This document shows positions 59,950 to 64,000 of a stretch of 64,000 bases of DNA, one piece after another. A model generated the notes under the pieces. That model did not search any database. It was not told the DNA's origin and saw nothing but the letters and a program-made list of their open reading frames with translations. Where the stretch lies: the NCBI GenBank assembly GCA_910585095.1, contig CAJUBU010000004.1, positions 60,447 to 124,446 on the forward strand, read 5' to 3'. A program made the translations under genes and the position numbers. Source of the DNA: an uncultured Lachnospira sp. GTDB lineage: Bacteria > Bacillota > Clostridia > Lachnospirales > Lachnospiraceae. Numbering within the stretch: the stretch's first letter is position 1; each line of letters opens with the position of its first letter.

Positions 59950-60684
59950 ATGTCAGGACATTCAAAATTTGCTAATATAGCACATAAAAAGGCAGCAAAT
60001 GATGCTGCTAAAGGAAAGATATTTACAAGACTTGGTAAGGAAATTATGGTTGCTGTCAAAGAGGGTGGTTCCGATGTTAATAATAACAGCAAATTAAGAC
60101 AGGTGGTAGCAAAAGCAAAAGCTTCCAATATGCCAAATGACACCATTGAGAGAGCTATTAAAAAGGCTGCCAGCACCGATATGTCAAATTATGAGTCTGT
60201 TACATACGAAGGTTATGGACCAAACGGTATCGCAATTATTGTAGAAGCACTCACGGATAATAGAAACAGAGCGGCTTCCAATATTAGAAACGCATTTACT
60301 AAAGGTGGTGGAAATGTTGGTACACCAGGTTGTGTGTCTTTTATGTTTGACAATAAAGGACAGATAATCATTTCTAAAGAAGACTGTGATAAAGATGCTG
60401 ATGAATTGATGATGCTTTCTCTGGATGCAGGCGCTGATGATTTTAATGAAGAAGACGATTGTTATGAAGTGTTGACTTCACCAGATGATTTCACAACAGT
60501 TCATGATGCGCTGTCAAAAGAAAATGTGACAATGGTTTCAGCAGAAGTGACAATGATACCTCAAACATATGTTGCACTTACATCAGATGAGGATATTAAG
60601 AAGATGAATCGAATTTTATCGTTGCTTGATGATGAAGATGATGTTCAAAATGTATATCATAATTGGGATGAGCCAAATGAGTAA
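59950..60684 (+). CDS. yebC: YebC/PmpR family regulator
   Basis: 244-residue protein. 'MSGHSKFANIAHKKAANDAAKGKIFTRLGKEIMVAVKEGG', 'NMPNDTIERAIKKA', 'YEGYGPNGIAIIVEALTDNRNR' and 'GGNVGTPGCVSFMFD' are the three-domain signature. Family members act as transcription regulators or help ribosomes through poly-proline. The second residue motif is SGHSKFANI, where Trp is more common than Phe. GGAGG lies before the ATG. Confidence 0.95.
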   Translation: MSGHSKFANIAHKKAANDAAKGKIFTRLGKEIMVAVKEGGSDVNNNSKLRQVVAKAKASNMPNDTIERAIKKAASTDMSNYESVTYEGYGPNGIAIIVEALTDNRNRAASNIRNAFTKGGGNVGTPGCVSFMFDNKGQIIISKEDCDKDADELMMLSLDAGADDFNEEDDCYEVLTSPDDFTTVHDALSKENVTMVSAEVTMIPQTYVALTSDEDIKKMNRILSLLDDEDDVQNVYHNWDEPNE

Positions 60685-60763
60685 CAAAAAGTGGATTTTA
60701 ACTAATAAGAAAAGTTAAGTTACAGCAGTAAAGAGAAAAGTTTGCAGACGGGGGATATGATAA

Positions 60764-61531
60764 GTGACGTTTACAGAAGCACAAGCAGGGGATAATCTTA
60801 TTATACAGATTGTATTTGGAAAACAAAATATAGATTTGCCATCAAAAATTGTTAGTGTTAGAAAAGAAAGTTTGATTGTGGATATTATTTACCTTAATAA
60901 AAAGATGTTAAATCTTGAAAATGAACATATCCGGATGAATCTTATGCTTATCAGGGAAGGTAAAGTTCCAATTGTATGGAAAAATGTTACTTGTAAGATT
61001 ATCAAAGAAAATGAACAAGCATTTTATCAGATAACAGCACACAGTGAAGGCTATGAAAATAATCGTAGAGAGGCGTTTCGTTTATTTCTTGGCAATGATG
61101 GAGTGGCACAGGTAGGAATCAATAAAAAAGCGTTGGAAGTTATCGTAAGAGATGTCAGTGAAAATGGCTTTTCATTTCTTACATCAATCGATGTGAAAAT
61201 GGCTGTTGGTGAGCCAGTTCGACTGGTATTTGTGGATTTGGATATTACATTTAGCTTGATGGGAATTGTTGTGCGTAAAGTGAATGTAAATGAAAAAGAA
61301 GTCTTATATGGCTGTAAACTTAGTGTCAGAAATAATAAATTGCTGAAATATATTAATAGTAAGCAAAGAAAAGAAATATCTGCCGTTAAAAAACCGAAAA
61401 CTCCTTTGATGGGTACAAAGGCTTCTAAGATGAAAAAGCAAAAGGATTCTAAGAAAAATCGATATGAGATTACCGCTGAAATGAGAGATTTATTGATAAA
61501 GGCATTTAATCAAGAGGACGATATAAAATAA
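60764..61531 (+). CDS. PilZ domain protein (YcgR-like)
   Basis: 255 residues. The N-terminal YcgR-type domain (about 1-90) is followed by PilZ with the c-di-GMP motifs 'NRREAFRLFLG' (RxxxR) and 'VRDVSENGFSF' (D/NxSxxG), then a basic tail ('KKQKDSKKNRYEI'). Proteins of this kind bind c-di-GMP and brake or modulate motility. GTG start with GGGGG 9 bases upstream. No GGDEF or EAL gene is in the window. The next gene is also motility-related in family, so a motility link is inferred. Confidence 0.85.
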   Translation: MTFTEAQAGDNLIIQIVFGKQNIDLPSKIVSVRKESLIVDIIYLNKKMLNLENEHIRMNLMLIREGKVPIVWKNVTCKIIKENEQAFYQITAHSEGYENNRREAFRLFLGNDGVAQVGINKKALEVIVRDVSENGFSFLTSIDVKMAVGEPVRLVFVDLDITFSLMGIVVRKVNVNEKEVLYGCKLSVRNNKLLKYINSKQRKEISAVKKPKTPLMGTKASKMKKQKDSKKNRYEITAEMRDLLIKAFNQEDDIK

Positions 61532-61652
61532 CAGTGGTAATAAAGATATAAAATAACAGAAAAAATAAGCAGCACAAAAACATATAAGCAGTTTTTATAA
61601 AAAAATAAAAAACCGTTTACAAAAATTCACATGTTGGAAGGAGAGTGTAATT

Positions 61653-62165
61653 GTGGACGATTTAGGCAAAAATATTGAAAAATTAAGCAAAGCGAAAAAA
61701 GAAAAGATGTTTTCTGAAACATATCAACTAGGTAAGCCTTGCAAATCTTGTGGTAGTACGATGAAGTATATTTTTGGCGAAATGTTTGAATGTCCTACTT
61801 GTGGAAGAAAAGAGGCTACTGATTTTGGAAAAGTTAAGGATTATCTTGATACACATGGACCAACTCCAGCGGCAATTATTTCCGATAAAACAGGTGTTGA
61901 TTTAGGTGTTATTGAAACATTGTTAAAACAGGGAAGAGTTGAAATTCCAGATGGTTCAGGCATATATATAAAGTGTGAAAAATGTGGTACAGATATAAGG
62001 TATGGAAGATATTGTCCTGATTGTATTAAAAAGTTGTCAAATGATTTGAATAAAGCGATGTGGAATCCAAATGTGGGAGAAAAGCCGACGATTAAGTCGG
62101 AAATGACTGGTAGAATGCACATTCAAAGTAAAATAGAGCGCAAAAAAGGAAATAAAAAGAGTTGA
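61653..62165 (+). CDS. YvyF-like flagellar-operon zinc-ribbon protein
   Basis: 170 residues. Two zinc-ribbon pairs are seen: 'CKSCGSTMKYIFGEMFECPTCG' at about 30-52 and 'CEKCGTDIRYGRYCPDC' at about 108-125. Between them is a winged-helix-like stretch 'VKDYLDTHGPTPAAIISDKTGVDLGVIETLLKQGRVEIP'. This middle and C-terminal part resembles the TIGR03826/YvyF flagellar-operon family; the N-terminal ribbon is extra. It starts with GTG after GGAGAG. The PilZ gene just upstream supports a motility role, but no flagellar genes are present. Confidence 0.65.
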   Translation: MDDLGKNIEKLSKAKKEKMFSETYQLGKPCKSCGSTMKYIFGEMFECPTCGRKEATDFGKVKDYLDTHGPTPAAIISDKTGVDLGVIETLLKQGRVEIPDGSGIYIKCEKCGTDIRYGRYCPDCIKKLSNDLNKAMWNPNVGEKPTIKSEMTGRMHIQSKIERKKGNKKS

Positions 62166-62187
62166 GGATATTTGCTCTCTTAGATAG

Positions 62188-62223
62188 GCAAGCAGCGTAG
62201 GGGATTGCGAATATCTGCTTAAC
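62188..62223 (+). repeat. 36-base dispersed repeat, copy 2
   Basis: Ungapped match to 31287-31322 (28 of 36). It lies directly before the palindromic element. Confidence 0.6.
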
Positions 62224-62227
62224 AATA

Positions 62228-62328
62228 AAAGAGGCTGTTGTAAAATAGAAATTTTATGCTATATATAGTTATAATGGTAAAATAAAACTATATATAGTGT
62301 TTGAAATTCTTTTTGCAACAGCCTCTTT
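62228..62328. mobile_element. MITE-like palindromic element
   Basis: 101 bases with exact terminal inverted repeats AAAGAGGCTGTTG / CAACAGCCTCTTT and inner CTATATATAGTT / AACTATATATAG. It has no coding capacity. The ends resemble insertion-sequence termini. It lies between convergent genes and can serve as a two-way terminator (A- and T-rich ends). No clear target duplication is seen. Confidence 0.7.
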
Positions 62329-62392
62329 ATTATGGATCGTGAATTTATTGAACAAAAATATAAAACATTTATTATTTTATTATATGTTTATT

Positions 62393-63799
62393 TTACAAAT
62401 CAAATCCAAAATAACGAACAGCATTGTTATAAGAAATACCTTCAACAATTTTCTTTAAAGCTTTCTCATCTGCTGGATATTCTCCATTTTCTACCCATCC
62501 GCCAATAAGGTCACACATAATTCTTCTGAAATATTCATGTCTGGTGTAAGATAAAAAGCTTCTTGAATCGGTGAGCATTCCAATAAAGTTACCAAGAAGA
62601 CTTAAATTAGCTAAACTTGTCATCTGATTAGTCATGCCAACTTTATGGTCGTTAAACCACCAAGCAGAGCCTTGCTGAATCTTGCCAATTGCTTTTGAGT
62701 CTTGGAAACAGCCAATAACCGTACCAATAGCAGCATTGACAGATGGATTCAGAGAGTAAATAATTGTTTTTGGAAGCTCATCTGTACTGCTGAGCGCATT
62801 AAGGAATTGTGCCATTTCGGCTGAACAGTCAAAGGTATTGATACAGTCATATCCAGTATCTGGTCCTAATTGGTTGTATCTTAAAACATTGTTGTCACGA
62901 ATCGTTCCATAGTGAAGCTGCATTACCCAGTTGAGGCGATTGTATTCTTTGCCCACAAATACCATAAATGCTGTTTTAAATTTATTCATCTCATCAACCG
63001 TAAGAGTTTCACCGTTAAATCTCTTAGCAAAGATGGTTTCAATTTCTTCATCGGTGTAAGGCTTGTACATAACATACTCAAGAGCATGGTCTGAAACGGA
63101 ACAACCCATAGAAGCAAAGAAATCCATTCTATTTTTTAGGGCTTCTTTTAATGTAGTAAATGAATTGACGGTAACACCGCTTACTTCAGATAATTTTTTT
63201 ATGTAGTCAAGGTATTCTGGTTTTTCAATGTTCATCGCTTTGTCTGGTCTCCAAGCAGGGAGAACTTGTACGTCAAAAGATGAATCTTCGGCAATGATTT
63301 TGTGCCACTCAAGAGAATCAACAGGGTCGTCTGTAGTACATATTAATGTCACATTAGACTGTTTAATAAGATTTCTTACAGACATGCCATCCTCAGCAAG
63401 TTTAGCGTTGCAGATATTCCAAACTTCCTCAGCGGTGTCGCCGTTAAGAATGCCATTGTAACCAAAGTATCGCTGTAACTCTAAGTGACTCCAATGATAC
63501 AATGGATTGCCGATAGCCATCTCAAGTGTTTCAGCCCATTTTTGGAATTTTTCTCGGTCGCTTGCATCACCTGTAATGAACTTTTCATCAACACCGTTTG
63601 TTCTCATCTGACGCCATTTGTAATGGTCGCCGCCAAGCCATACCTGTGTGATGTTATCAAACTTTCTATCCTCTGCAATCTCTTTTGGATTAATATGGCA
63701 GTGATAGTCAAGAATTGGCATTTTTGCCGCATAATCATGAAATAAATGTTGAGCAGTTGGTGTGGAAAGTAAAAAATTGTTGTCCATAAATTGTTTCAT
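62393..63799 (-). CDS. uxaC: Glucuronate isomerase (uronate isomerase)
   Basis: 468-residue amidohydrolase-fold isomerase converting glucuronate/galacturonate to fructuronate/tagaturonate. It has 'PILDYHCHINPKEIAED' (metal-binding HxH), 'WLGGDHYKWRQMRTNGV', 'TTDDPVDSLEWH', 'LPAWRPDKAMNIEK', 'VMQLHYGTIRDNN' and 'SWWFNDHKVGMTNQMTSLANLSLLGNFIGMLTDSRSFLSYTRHEYFRR', as in UxaC. The ATG at 63799 has AGGAGG upstream; the extra 48 in-frame codons span the promoter. It is the only pectin/uronate gene in the window; partners (uxaA/B, kdgK) may lie beyond it. Confidence 0.97.
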   Translation of the reverse strand: MKQFMDNNFLLSTPTAQHLFHDYAAKMPILDYHCHINPKEIAEDRKFDNITQVWLGGDHYKWRQMRTNGVDEKFITGDASDREKFQKWAETLEMAIGNPLYHWSHLELQRYFGYNGILNGDTAEEVWNICNAKLAEDGMSVRNLIKQSNVTLICTTDDPVDSLEWHKIIAEDSSFDVQVLPAWRPDKAMNIEKPEYLDYIKKLSEVSGVTVNSFTTLKEALKNRMDFFASMGCSVSDHALEYVMYKPYTDEEIETIFAKRFNGETLTVDEMNKFKTAFMVFVGKEYNRLNWVMQLHYGTIRDNNVLRYNQLGPDTGYDCINTFDCSAEMAQFLNALSSTDELPKTIIYSLNPSVNAAIGTVIGCFQDSKAIGKIQQGSAWWFNDHKVGMTNQMTSLANLSLLGNFIGMLTDSRSFLSYTRHEYFRRIMCDLIGGWVENGEYPADEKALKKIVEGISYNNAVRYFGFDL

Positions 63800-63823
63800 G
63801 GTAATTCCTCCTAAAAAATGTTT

Positions 63824-63888
63824 GTGTGAGATTTTTTTCACACGTATCTTGATAATTCGATTATACAATGGTATTATAGTAAAAACAA
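63824..63888 (-). promoter_or_regulatory. uxaC promoter and possible operator
   Basis: On the minus strand, TTGTTT (63888-63883), 17 bases, TATAAT (63865-63860). Between the -10 and the gene, GTGTGA...TCACAC (63824-63843) forms an inverted repeat that could be an operator for a uronate-responsive repressor. Confidence 0.6.
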
Positions 63889-63943
63889 GTGCGATTTCAT
63901 TTATGGTTGGTAATTTATAACAGTTTAGCCATATACAAATCAC

Positions 63944-64000
63944 TGTACAATTTGAACGTGGAAGCTCGCTAGAGGGCAGATTGTGCTATTTGCTACTTGT
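63944..64000. other. Window end, no gene recognised
   Basis: Nothing codes convincingly in these last bases. Confidence 0.4.

Noticed and set aside
62393..63943. uxaC start 48 codons upstream of 63799
   Set aside because: The extension runs through the promoter and dyad, while AGGAGG sits exactly before the ATG at 63799.

Overview
The window looks like chromosome of a low-GC Gram-positive anaerobe of the class Clostridia, most likely family Lachnospiraceae. The reasons are the AT-rich intergenic DNA, strong GGAGG ribosome binding sites, a CIRCE element, a T-box leader, the Gram-positive nusA-ylxR-ylxQ-infB gene order, and several small families typical of that group (DUF5721, DUF1893, DUF4358, DUF6465). 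Nothing identifies the species.

Layout. 1-8.4 kb is all on the minus strand: signal peptidase I, CIRCE-controlled htpG, a DUF5721 protein, a G+C-richer MarR/ABC exporter cassette beside a decayed tnpV, and a two-gene ABC importer without a binding protein. 8.5-13.1 kb carries a DHH phosphoesterase, a membrane-anchored polysaccharide deacetylase and a chemoreceptor. 13.2-17.4 kb is an accessory island: a group II intron fragment cut by a broken IS3-family element, then an unrecognised 689-residue P-loop GTPase with its own promoter and a long leader holding a terminator, bounded on both sides by related direct repeats. 17.4-21.2 kb has two ferredoxin-type aldo/keto reductases, a Nudix hydrolase, a DUF1893 protein, a dead flavin reductase and tRNA-Thr. 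21.3-30.7 kb has a membrane Mrr-type nuclease, a cell-surface acylation operon (DUF4358 lipoprotein, MBOAT, DHHW) behind a 15-bp inverted repeat, a TepA/ClpP-like protein, a glycogen-debranching-enzyme homologue that has lost its catalytic residues, a TPR protein, a HAD phosphatase and a methyltransferase.

30.8-37.4 kb is a tryptophan operon (T-box, trpE, G, C, F, B, A) lacking trpD. 37.6-41.7 kb holds an HPr-like protein without the phosphorylatable His, DUF6465, a Na+/H+ antiporter, a cytidylate-kinase-like protein and CarD. 42-48 kb has a 1517-residue secreted repeat protein behind a stem-closed leader, followed by a 34-residue peptide gene and an Rpn-type nuclease. 48.1-59.3 kb is the conserved tRNA-Glu, rimP-nusA-ylxR-ylxQ-infB-rbfA-nrnA-truB-ribF-rpsO-pnp block. 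59.4-63.8 kb has HIT, YebC, PilZ and YvyF-like proteins, a MITE-like palindrome, and uxaC on the minus strand.

The least explained items are the repeat-bounded GTPase island; a recurrent 5' leader whose hairpin loop is complementary to the bases just before the Shine-Dalgarno (upstream of trpF, trpB and the HIT gene, with a related form before rimP); the catalytically empty GH13 protein; the stem-closed leader before the surface protein; and the small peptide gene behind it. All functional statements rest on reading motifs by eye; no searches or folding programs were run.
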